A DNA stretch of 6,973 bases from a bacterium (GTDB taxonomy: Bacteria > Bacillota_I > Bacilli_A > Acholeplasmatales > JAEDCM01). The DNA is taken from positions 1 through 6,973 of the forward strand of contig JAILIR010000073.1 of assembly GCA_024695185.1 (NCBI GenBank). The letters are read 5' to 3'. The notes beneath the pieces were generated by a model that was given only the letters and a program-made list of their open reading frames with translations, was not told the DNA's origin and did no database searches. The first letter of the stretch is position 1; each line of letters begins with the position of its first letter. The position numbers were made by a program, and so were the translations under genes. Shown piece by piece: positions 1 through 5,867 of the stretch.

Positions 1-6
1 TATAAT
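1..6 (+). promoter_or_regulatory. Candidate -10 box for the riboswitch-metK transcript
   Basis: A consensus TATAAT sits at the very left edge of the window, about 20 bases before the first riboswitch helix. A start site six or seven bases downstream would give a short 5' lead-in to the aptamer, as expected for a SAM-I leader. The -35 box would lie outside the window, so this is a half-promoter call made mainly from position. Confidence 0.5.
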
Positions 7-24
7 ATTTGAACTTAATAAAAA

Positions 25-131
25 TCTTATTAAGAACCGTGGAGAATAGCTAATCTGTGAAGCGGTAGCAACCTTTTAAGTTAGGTGCTTTTAGCGAGGG
101 ATATTATATCTAGCAATGAGACTAATTAAGA
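25..131 (+). promoter_or_regulatory. SAM-I (S-box) riboswitch aptamer
   Basis: This is an S-adenosylmethionine-sensing leader RNA. P1 can form between 25-32 and 123-131 with one bulged base. P2 is ACCG (36-39) with CGGT (63-66), flanking a kink-turn-like TGGA (40-43) and TGA (58-60). The conserved AGCAACC (67-73) leads into P3, 71-74 with 83-86, and the hallmark AGGTGCT is at 83-89. The P2 loop GCTAA (49-53) is perfectly complementary to TTAGC (91-95), which is the expected SAM-I pseudoknot. P4 is approximately 99-103 with 107-111. The order of motifs and the pseudoknot match the SAM-I class, and metK, a classic target, is two genes down. In the known family, SAM binding stabilises P1 and leads to termination. 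The joining segment between P4 and P1 (112-122) seems longer than usual. Confidence 0.92.
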
Positions 132-158
132 CCTTTTGCTAGAAGGTCTTTTATTTTT
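128..158 (+). terminator. Riboswitch-controlled intrinsic terminator
   Basis: A perfect 8-bp stem, AAGACCTT (128-135) with AAGGTCTT (143-150), has a 7-base loop and is followed by a T-rich run to 158. Its 5' arm overlaps the 3' strand of riboswitch P1. A competing antiterminator is visible: TCTAGCAA (109-116) is perfectly complementary to TTGCTAGA (136-143), which is the terminator loop plus the first base of its 3' arm. This is the expression platform that decides read-through into the metK operon. Confidence 0.9.
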
Positions 159-161
159 GAA

Positions 162-167
162 AAGGAG
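162..167 (+). promoter_or_regulatory. Ribosome binding site fixing the TSCPD gene start
   Basis: AAGGAG lies seven bases before the ATG at 175. An in-frame TTG at 136 would extend the protein by 13 residues, but that codon lies inside the terminator loop and has no such site, so the ATG at 175 is the start. Confidence 0.85.
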
Positions 168-174
168 TGATATT

Positions 175-414
175 ATGGAGTTTAGACCAAGAGGAGTTTG
201 TGCTAGTAAAATAAGCTTTGATATAGTTGATGGCAAAATGCATAATGTAAGTTTTGTTGGTGGCTGCAATGGTAATTTAAAAGCTATTTCTAAATTGGTT
301 GAAGGAATGGAAGCAAGTAAAGTAATTGAAATACTTAAAGGAAATACTTGTGGATATAAGAACACATCATGTGCAGATCAACTAGCAATCGCAATAGAGG
401 AGGCGTTAAAATAA
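175..414 (+). CDS. Small TSCPD domain-containing protein (TIGR03905-like)
   Basis: This is a 79-residue protein, about the full length of the stand-alone TSCPD family. It has the family pattern: a Gly-Val-Cys near the N-terminus (C9), a Gly-Gly-Cys-Asn-Gly-Asn block (C31), a Gly-Asn-Thr-Cys-Gly block (C59) and the signature Thr-Ser-Cys-Ala-Asp-Gln-Leu (C66). The proline of the eponymous TSCPD motif is alanine here. Four conserved cysteines suggest a metal site, but that is inference. Related domains occur at the C-terminus of some B12-dependent ribonucleotide reductases; the molecular function of the stand-alone proteins is not known to me. It is the first gene behind the SAM riboswitch, and its TAA stop shares one base with the metK ATG (TAATG), so translational coupling is likely. 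It has no signal peptide or membrane segment, so it should be cytosolic. Confidence 0.88.
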   Translation: MEFRPRGVCASKISFDIVDGKMHNVSFVGGCNGNLKAISKLVEGMEASKVIEILKGNTCGYKNTSCADQLAIAIEEALK

Positions 415-1553
415 TGAGACATTTATTTACATCAGAAAGTGTAACTGAAGGACATCCTGATAAGATCTGTGATCAAATTAGTGATGCTATATTAGATAAG
501 ATTTTAAGTTATGATAAGTTCGCAAGAGTAGCTGTTGAAACAGTAGCTACTACAGGTATTGTTTTTGTTTGTGGAGAGGTTACAGCTAAGGATAAATTTA
601 TTCCTGATATTGATGAAACTGTTAGAGAGGTAGTTAATGAAATTGGCTACGATAGGGGAAAATATGGGTTTGATGCTGATAACATTGCGGTTATTACAAG
701 TATCCATCCACAATCAAGAGATATAGCTCAAGGTGTAGATAGAGATGGTGCTGGAGATCAAGGTATTATGTTTGGTTATGCAACAAATGAAACACCTGAA
801 TATATGCCTCTACCTATTATGCTTGCTCATAAACTGGCAAGACGTTTAACTGAGGTTAGAAAAGAAAAAATCCTACCTTATTTAAGACCAGATGGAAAGA
901 CACAAGTGACTGTTGAATATGAGGATGATAAGCCTATTAGAATTGATACTGTATTACTTTCTACTCAACATGCTGATGGAATAACTCAATCAAGGATATT
1001 CTTAGATATTAAAAGATTTGTTTTTGATGAAGTTTTACCAAAAGATTTAATTGATGAAAACACTAAGTTTATTGTTAACCCTACAGGAAAGTTTGTTATT
1101 GGTGGGCCTAAGGGTGATAGTGGTTTAACTGGTAGAAAGATAATTGTTGATACTTATGGTGGAGCAAGCCGCCATGGTGGAGGAGCATTTAGTGGTAAGG
1201 ATGCTACTAAGGTAGATAGAAGTGCATGTTATGCTGCTAGATACATTGCTAAAAATATAGTAGCTGCTGGTTTAGCTGATAGATGTGAAATTCAACTATC
1301 ATATGCTATTGGTGTAGATAAGCCGGTAAGTATTTATTTAAACACATTCAATACTAATAAAGTTAGTGAAGAATCTATCATTGAATGCATTAAGAAAAAC
1401 TTCCCATTAACACCTAAATGGATAATAGAACACCTAGATTTAAGAAGACCAATTTATAAGAAGACAGCAGCCTATGGACACTTCGGTAGAGACGAGGTTG
1501 AATTCACATGGGAAAATCTAGATATTGTTGATATTTTTAAGAAATTATTATAA
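414..1553 (+). CDS. metK: S-adenosylmethionine synthetase (methionine adenosyltransferase)
   Basis: MetK makes S-adenosylmethionine from ATP and methionine, releasing phosphate and pyrophosphate; the known enzyme is a cytosolic tetramer needing Mg2+ and K+. The 379-residue protein is close to the usual bacterial length. Family signatures are intact: Gly-His-Pro-Asp-Lys at 13-17 (ATP and metal binding, H14 and D16), the Asp-Gly-Ala-Gly-Asp-Gln-Gly block at 111-117, and the phosphate-binding Gly-Gly-Gly-Ala-Phe-Ser-Gly-Lys-Asp at 255-263 with K262 and K266. The start at 414 is chosen because the protein then begins like other MetK proteins (Met-Arg-His-Leu-Phe-Thr-Ser-Glu-Ser) and GAGGAGG at 397-403 precedes it. 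An upstream in-frame ATG at 369 lies inside the preceding gene and adds an unrelated extension. It is co-transcribed from the SAM riboswitch, giving end-product feedback. Confidence 0.98.
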   Translation: MRHLFTSESVTEGHPDKICDQISDAILDKILSYDKFARVAVETVATTGIVFVCGEVTAKDKFIPDIDETVREVVNEIGYDRGKYGFDADNIAVITSIHPQSRDIAQGVDRDGAGDQGIMFGYATNETPEYMPLPIMLAHKLARRLTEVRKEKILPYLRPDGKTQVTVEYEDDKPIRIDTVLLSTQHADGITQSRIFLDIKRFVFDEVLPKDLIDENTKFIVNPTGKFVIGGPKGDSGLTGRKIIVDTYGGASRHGGGAFSGKDATKVDRSACYAARYIAKNIVAAGLADRCEIQLSYAIGVDKPVSIYLNTFNTNKVSEESIIECIKKNFPLTPKWIIEHLDLRRPIYKKTAAYGHFGRDEVEFTWENLDIVDIFKKLL

Positions 1554-1577
1554 AATAATACTGATGGGGGTATTTGT

Positions 1578-2714
1578 ATGGATTTCAAGGAATTAGAACA
1601 AGAAAGACTTAAACGATTAGCCGCTTATAAGAAAAGAGGAAATATTGGTTTAATTGTAATGCTATGTGGTATTGCAGTTGGAGTTGGAGGTTTCTTTCTT
1701 TTAAAGGTTAATGAGAATTTTAAGATTATGATTATACTAGGTCTATTAGCTTTAGGCGTAGGAATTGGTATTTTTTCTTCAAAGCATGGTATTGCATCTA
1801 AATATGCAAGAGAATTTAAAAAGCCAGTTGTTGAAGCACTACTAAAAAAATGGTATGATGTTTACTCATATGATGAGCGTGGAGGAATGCCTTTAGCTGA
1901 AATTTATAATTCAGGTCTACTTACTAGAAGAGCTGATAGATGGCATACTGAAGATTTAATTGAAGGTATGTTTAATGGAGTACAATTTAGAACAAGTGAT
2001 GTTCATCTTGAAGAAGAGCATACTTATACAGATAGTAAAGGTAACACTCATACAGAATGGATTACATTCTTTAGAGGTAGATGGTATCAATTTTTCTTAA
2101 ATAGAGATTTTGAAACAATTATCCGTATTAAAGAAAAGAAAAGAATTAAAGAAATGATTACTAGAGGACTAGAAAAAGTTGAAGTTGAATCAATTGGATT
2201 TAATGATAAATTCATGGCTTATGCTATGGATGATCATAAATTCTTCTACATTTTCTCACCAGTAGTAATTGAAAAGATGTTAGAATTAGAAAAAATGCAT
2301 AGAGGCCAATTTATGTTCTCTCTAGATGGAAATATTGTTAATATTGGTATTAACGACAATAGAGATTATCTAGAATTAAACTTAAAAACAGCTTTAACTG
2401 AAGAAAATATTGGTGCTTATGAATCACAAATCAATTTAATGGCTGCAATCATTAAAGAATTTAGATTTGATTCATATAAGTTCCAACAACAAACAGGTAC
2501 TGAATATGTTAATAATGCTATTCATGTAGATGAAGCTGATATGGCTGAATTCATGGCTCATGATGTAGAATCTAAGATGGAAAACTTAGATAATATCGTT
2601 GAAGCTAAGCTAGATGAAATTGATAAAGCTGATAATCCTGATTATGCAGCTGAAGAAATTGATAGAATTGATGAAGAACTTGAAGGAATGGATGAAGGAT
2701 TCAATAAAATGTAG
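1578..2714 (+). CDS. DUF3137-type membrane protein
   Basis: This 378-residue protein has a short charged cytosolic N-terminus and two closely spaced hydrophobic helices (about 22-43 and 48-67). A large soluble domain follows (about 75-300) with the DUF3137-like pattern of a Gly-Met-Phe-Asn-Gly-Val-Gln-Phe segment near 130-137 and a Trp-Ile-Thr-Phe-Phe-Arg-Gly-Arg-Trp segment near 161-169. The C-terminal tail from about 316 is strongly acidic and looks helical or coiled-coil. Biochemical function is unknown to me. DUF3137 genes are, to my knowledge, often found beside lemA, as here, which supports the call and suggests a joint envelope role. GGGGG at 1566-1570 serves as ribosome binding site, 24 bases after the metK stop, so it is probably in the SAM-controlled operon. 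The family call is from pattern recognition only. Confidence 0.75.
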   Translation: MDFKELEQERLKRLAAYKKRGNIGLIVMLCGIAVGVGGFFLLKVNENFKIMIILGLLALGVGIGIFSSKHGIASKYAREFKKPVVEALLKKWYDVYSYDERGGMPLAEIYNSGLLTRRADRWHTEDLIEGMFNGVQFRTSDVHLEEEHTYTDSKGNTHTEWITFFRGRWYQFFLNRDFETIIRIKEKKRIKEMITRGLEKVEVESIGFNDKFMAYAMDDHKFFYIFSPVVIEKMLELEKMHRGQFMFSLDGNIVNIGINDNRDYLELNLKTALTEENIGAYESQINLMAAIIKEFRFDSYKFQQQTGTEYVNNAIHVDEADMAEFMAHDVESKMENLDNIVEAKLDEIDKADNPDYAAEEIDRIDEELEGMDEGFNKM

Positions 2715-2774
2715 GTACTTACAGAGAAATCTGTTTATACAATAAAATATTTAAGAATATAGGAGGAAAAGAAT

Positions 2775-3365
2775 ATGATTTATGCAGGTCTTCCAGTGGG
2801 AGCTATTATTGCAATTGCTATTGTTGTTTTAGTATTAGTAATAATTATTGGTTTCGTTGCTTGGTATATCAAGACAGGAAACAGATTACTAGGTATGCAA
2901 GAAGATTGCGATAACGCTGTATCACAAATCGATGTTTATTTAACAAAGAGATTTGATACATTAACAAAGATGTTAGACATTACTAAAGGTTATGCTAAAC
3001 ATGAAAAGGAAACTTCAATTGGTGTTGTTGAAATGCGTAGACCAGTTGCTGGTTCAACAATTGCTGAAAAGCAAGCTTGTGAAGCTCAAATGAACCAAGC
3101 TATGAAGAATATCAATATCGTTATGGAAAGATATCCTGAATTAAAGGCTGATAAGAGCTTTGGTCAATTAAACAATGCAGTTCTTGAAATCGAAGAAGAA
3201 TTACAAGCTGCTAGACGTACTTACAACAGTAATGTTAAGACATTAAACAAGACAATCGTTGTATTCCCATCAAGCTTTGTTGCTAATAAGAAAGGAATCA
3301 CTAAACGTGATTACTTCGAAGCAGAAGAACAAAAACGTCAAGACGTTAAGATGGATTTTAGCTAG
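2775..3365 (+). CDS. lemA: LemA family membrane protein
   Basis: This 196-residue protein has one N-terminal membrane helix (about 7-31) followed by an all-helical domain. Family features are clear: Gly-Asn-Arg-Leu-Leu at 35-39, Gln-Ile-Asp-Val-Tyr-Leu-Thr-Lys-Arg-Phe at 51-60, Lys-Gly-Tyr-Ala-Lys-His-Glu at 71-77, Ala-Arg-Arg-Thr-Tyr-Asn at 147-151 and beyond, and a C-terminal Phe-Pro-Ser-Ser segment near 164-167. Length is normal. LemA proteins are membrane-anchored with the helical domain outside the membrane core; their precise function is unsettled. AGGAGG at 2761-2766 lies eight bases before the ATG. It follows the DUF3137 gene after 60 bases and is the last gene before a strong terminator. 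It uses noticeably more C-ending codons (ATC, AAC) and CGT than its upstream neighbour, which suggests stronger expression. Confidence 0.93.
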   Translation: MIYAGLPVGAIIAIAIVVLVLVIIIGFVAWYIKTGNRLLGMQEDCDNAVSQIDVYLTKRFDTLTKMLDITKGYAKHEKETSIGVVEMRRPVAGSTIAEKQACEAQMNQAMKNINIVMERYPELKADKSFGQLNNAVLEIEEELQAARRTYNSNVKTLNKTIVVFPSSFVANKKGITKRDYFEAEEQKRQDVKMDFS

Positions 3366-3383
3366 AATTTAATTATAATAATT

Positions 3384-3424
3384 AGGGTTATGTTAAAAAC
3401 ATAGCCCTTATTTATTTTTTTATT
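3384..3424 (+). terminator. Intrinsic terminator of the metK-lemA operon
   Basis: A 10-bp stem with one G-T wobble pairs AGGGTTATGT (3384-3393) with ACATAGCCCT (3399-3408) around a 5-base loop. It is followed by a T-rich run from 3409 to 3424. It lies 18 bases after the lemA stop and separates this operon from secG. The T run abuts the -35 box of the secG promoter. Confidence 0.93.
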
Positions 3425-3450
3425 GACTAAAATAAATTTTATGGTAAAAT
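3423..3450 (+). promoter_or_regulatory. Promoter of secG
   Basis: TTGACT (3423-3428) and TAAAAT (3445-3450) are separated by 16 bases. A TGG directly before the -10 box supplies the extended -10 element common in Gram-positive promoters. Transcription should begin near 3457, leaving a leader of roughly 45 bases before the secG ATG. Confidence 0.85.
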
Positions 3451-3460
3451 AACTATGTAT

Positions 3461-3478
3461 GTAATTATTATTAATTAC
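3461..3478 (+). repeat. Inverted repeat in the secG leader
   Basis: GTAATTA (3461-3467) and TAATTAC (3472-3478) form a perfect 7-bp inverted repeat around a 4-base loop, beginning a few bases after the predicted transcription start. It has no T run and ends ten bases before the ribosome binding site. It could be a 5' stabilising hairpin or a protein operator; being all but pure A and T, it could also be chance. Confidence 0.5.
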
Positions 3479-3486
3479 AAGCGTAA

Positions 3487-3493
3487 TGGAGGT
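3487..3493 (+). promoter_or_regulatory. Ribosome binding site fixing the secG start
   Basis: TGGAGGT lies seven bases before the ATG at 3501. An in-frame ATG at 3486 overlaps this site and would add five residues not expected in SecG, so 3501 is the start. Confidence 0.85.
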
Positions 3494-3500
3494 ATCTTTT

Positions 3501-3728
3501 ATGAAGGCAATAGATTATATCGTTTTAGTAGTAGCCCTATTATTAATAGTCCTAATTATGATGCAAGAATCTAAGGATAATATCCAAGATGCATTTAGCG
3601 GTGAAAAAACAGACCTTTTCAAAAACCAAAAACAAAGAGGTATAGAAAAGGTAATGAGTTTGATAACTGCTGGTGTTGCGATTTTGTTTGTTATTTTAAC
3701 ATTTGTTGCAACAGTAATTCCTAGATAA
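3501..3728 (+). CDS. secG: Preprotein translocase subunit SecG
   Basis: SecG is the small non-essential subunit of the SecYEG channel and assists SecA-driven protein export across the cytoplasmic membrane. The 75-residue product has the family layout: a membrane helix at about 4-22, a cytosolic loop with Met-Gln-Glu-Ser-Lys (21-25), Ala-Phe-Ser-Gly (31-34) and Arg-Gly-Ile-Glu-Lys (46-50), and a second helix at about 52-72. Length is typical. It is transcribed alone, with its own promoter and terminator, directly upstream of rnr and smpB. The order secG-rnr-smpB is widespread in Firmicutes and reinforces the call for this short gene. Confidence 0.95.
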   Translation: MKAIDYIVLVVALLLIVLIMMQESKDNIQDAFSGEKTDLFKNQKQRGIEKVMSLITAGVAILFVILTFVATVIPR

Positions 3729-3735
3729 TTAGCTA

Positions 3736-3768
3736 TGAAAAAATGATTGCGAAATCATTTTTTTATTT
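3736..3768 (+). terminator. Intrinsic terminator after secG
   Basis: An 11-bp stem pairs 3738-3748 with 3753-3763 around a GCGA (GNRA-type) tetraloop. The 3' arm merges into a T tract and the 5' arm is A-rich, so it may work in both directions. It starts ten bases after the secG stop. Confidence 0.88.
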
Positions 3769-3770
3769 GC

Positions 3771-3791
3771 TCTATTATATGCTATAATAGA
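3771..3791 (+). repeat. Inverted repeat spanning the rnr -10 box
   Basis: A perfect 9-bp inverted repeat (3771-3779 with 3783-3791, 3-base centre) has its right arm covering the TATAAT hexamer. There is no T tract after it, so it is not a terminator. The placement is what an operator would look like, but the sequence is AT-rich and the symmetry may partly follow from the -10 consensus. Confidence 0.6.
3780..3788 (+). promoter_or_regulatory. Extended -10 promoter of rnr
   Basis: TGC followed by TATAAT (3783-3788) makes a consensus extended -10 element. I see no good -35 box at the usual distance. Transcription would start near 3795, right at the ribosome binding site AGGAGGTGAT (3795-3804), so the rnr mRNA would carry a very short leader of roughly 13 bases. 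The element lies inside a perfect inverted repeat, reported separately. Confidence 0.65.
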
Positions 3792-3807
3792 ATTAGGAGG
3801 TGATATT

Positions 3808-5865
3808 ATGAAAGAAAAAATACTTACCTATCTAAAAACTAAAAAACGAGCAACTATGCATGATATTTGTGTAGCCTTAAATGTTAAGAATAAGACTGAC
3901 GCAAATATGGTTAAAAAAGTTGTTAAAGAATTACTTGATACTAATAAAATAATACATGCTGGTGATTACTATGGCTTAATAGAAAACTTCACAAGCTATG
4001 AAGGTATTATTGAAGTAAAAGAAGCTGGCTATGGCTTTGTTACTGTTGATGGATTAAGTAAAGATATATTTATTCCTGCAGATTATGTTAATGATAGTCA
4101 TACAAATGATAGAGTAAGAATTGTATTACTTCCAAAATATTCTAAATATGGTGAAAAGGATGAAGGCTGTGTAGTTGAAATCCTTGAAAGAAATATTAAA
4201 AAAATAGTAGGTGTATTTGATGGTAAAAAAATCATACCTGATGATACTAAAATAGACTATGAAATTCGTGTTAATAAAGGCCAAGAAAATGGCGCAGTTA
4301 AGGGACACAAGGTAGTCGCAACACCTACAAGCTTTCACTATGATTATATAACAGCTAGAATAGATAAAATATTAGGCCATGTTAATGACCCACATGTTGA
4401 TATTTTATCTATATGTGAAGCATATGAAATACCTTATGTATTCCCTGAAGCTGTAATGGATGAAATAAAAGAAATCCCTGATCATGTATTAGATAGTGAG
4501 ATGGAAGGTAGAGTCGATTATAGAGAATTATTAACTATCACTATTGATGGTGATGATGCGAAGGACTTAGATGATGGTATAAGTGTAGAATATAAGGATG
4601 ATAAATACATTCTTTATGTCCATATAATGGATGTAAGCCATTATGTATTAGAAGATTCGGAAATTGATAAAGAAGCCTTCTATAGAGGTACTAGCTGTTA
4701 CTTAGCTGATACAGTTATACCTATGCTACCTCACTATTTATCAAATGGAATATGTTCACTAAATGGTGGTGTGGATAGATTATGTATTACTTGTAAAATG
4801 GTAATAGATAAAAAAGGCTTTGTAATAGATAGTCATATAGAACCAACAATAATTCATTCAAATTATAGAATGACTTATAAGAATGTTAATAAAATATTAG
4901 ATGGAGATAGTATTTATCCTGATTTACATGAATTAGTATTTAATTCTAGAGATCTAGCAAAGATTCTTAAAAATAGAAGAATAATAAATGGATCTATTGA
5001 ATTTGAAACTGCTGAACCTAAAATAATTTGTGATGAAAAAGGATACCCTATTGAAATAAAACCACATGAGCGTGGGGTAGCTGAAAGCATAATAGAAGAA
5101 TTTATGCTTATAGCTAATCAAACAGTCGCAAAGACTATCAAAAATATGAACTTACCATTCTTATATCGTATTCATGAAAACCCAGATCCAACAAAGATGG
5201 CTCAAATGGTTAAGATACTTAAAGGCTTAGGTATTAATCCTCATAAGAAAGCTGATCAAATAAGTCAGTTTGATCTACAAAAATTACTTAAAACAGTTCC
5301 AGATGATAAAAAGTGTGTTACTAATAGTGTATTGTTAAGGTGTATGATGAAAGCTAGATATTCTAAAGAACCACTAGGACACTATGGTTTAGCTTTCCAA
5401 GACTATACACATTTTACCTCACCAATTAGACGTTATCCTGATTTAACTGTTCATAGATTACTTAGAAAATACTTATTTGATTATGAATATGATAAATCAT
5501 ATTATACATCTATTGAAGAAATCGCTGATTGGACTAGTAAGACTGAGCGTAGAGCAGTAGACTGCGAACGTGATGTTGATAAGATGAAATCTGCTGAATA
5601 TATGGAAAGTCATATAGGAGAAGAATACACTGGTTTAATTAGTGGTATAACAAGTTATGGTATATATGTAATGCTAGATAATACTATTGAAGGTATGATA
5701 AGCTTACATTCTATTAAGGGTAAATACATCTATAATGATGAGTTTATGCAACTAACTAATCCATATAGTGGTCACTCATTTAAAATAGGTGATAAATTAA
5801 ATGTAGTATGTGTAAAAGCAAGTAAAGCTTTATCACAAATTGATTTTGAAATTAAGGAGGAATAA
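3808..5865 (+). CDS. rnr: Ribonuclease R
   Basis: RNase R is a processive 3'-to-5' exoribonuclease that degrades structured RNA, including mRNA released from stalled ribosomes during trans-translation. The 685-residue protein shows the full domain order: N-terminal winged-helix segment (about 1-60), two cold-shock domains (about 64-125 and 132-215), the RNB catalytic domain (about 234-556) and an S1 RNA-binding domain (about 603-683). The metal-binding aspartates are present at D247, D253, D255 and D256, spaced as in RNase II (D201, D207, D209, D210). The conserved Thr-Ser-Pro-Ile-Arg-Arg-Tyr-Pro-Asp motif is at 537-545. It is shorter than the E. coli and B. subtilis enzymes because it ends almost directly after S1 and lacks a lysine-rich tail. 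The strong site at 3795-3804 sets the start, and smpB follows after two bases. Confidence 0.97.
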   Translation: MKEKILTYLKTKKRATMHDICVALNVKNKTDANMVKKVVKELLDTNKIIHAGDYYGLIENFTSYEGIIEVKEAGYGFVTVDGLSKDIFIPADYVNDSHTNDRVRIVLLPKYSKYGEKDEGCVVEILERNIKKIVGVFDGKKIIPDDTKIDYEIRVNKGQENGAVKGHKVVATPTSFHYDYITARIDKILGHVNDPHVDILSICEAYEIPYVFPEAVMDEIKEIPDHVLDSEMEGRVDYRELLTITIDGDDAKDLDDGISVEYKDDKYILYVHIMDVSHYVLEDSEIDKEAFYRGTSCYLADTVIPMLPHYLSNGICSLNGGVDRLCITCKMVIDKKGFVIDSHIEPTIIHSNYRMTYKNVNKILDGDSIYPDLHELVFNSRDLAKILKNRRIINGSIEFETAEPKIICDEKGYPIEIKPHERGVAESIIEEFMLIANQTVAKTIKNMNLPFLYRIHENPDPTKMAQMVKILKGLGINPHKKADQISQFDLQKLLKTVPDDKKCVTNSVLLRCMMKARYSKEPLGHYGLAFQDYTHFTSPIRRYPDLTVHRLLRKYLFDYEYDKSYYTSIEEIADWTSKTERRAVDCERDVDKMKSAEYMESHIGEEYTGLISGITSYGIYVMLDNTIEGMISLHSIKGKYIYNDEFMQLTNPYSGHSFKIGDKLNVVCVKASKALSQIDFEIKEE
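5854..5860 (+). promoter_or_regulatory. Ribosome binding site of smpB inside the end of rnr
   Basis: AAGGAGG sits in the last codons of rnr, seven bases before the ATG at 5868. A second in-frame ATG at 5877 would be 16 bases away, so 5868 is preferred even though many SmpB proteins begin close to the later Met. Confidence 0.8.
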
Positions 5866-5867
5866 GC

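Noticed and set aside
126..365. Open frame on the - strand over the riboswitch and TSCPD gene
   Set aside because: It is antisense to a convincing gene and a structured leader, and has no recognisable protein features.
369..413. Longer metK starting at the upstream ATG
   Set aside because: The extension overlaps the TSCPD gene and does not resemble MetK; the start at 414 matches the family and has GAGGAGG before it.
504..713. Open frame on the - strand inside metK
   Set aside because: It is a shadow of metK with no ribosome binding site and implausible composition.
2721..2734. Hairpin ACAGA-GAAA-TCTGT before lemA as a terminator
   Set aside because: The stem is only five pairs and no T tract follows, so it cannot be an efficient terminator; it is kept only as a possible processing site.
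4126..4338. Open frame on the - strand inside rnr
   Set aside because: It is a shadow of rnr; the phenylalanine- and isoleucine-rich product simply mirrors AT-rich coding DNA.
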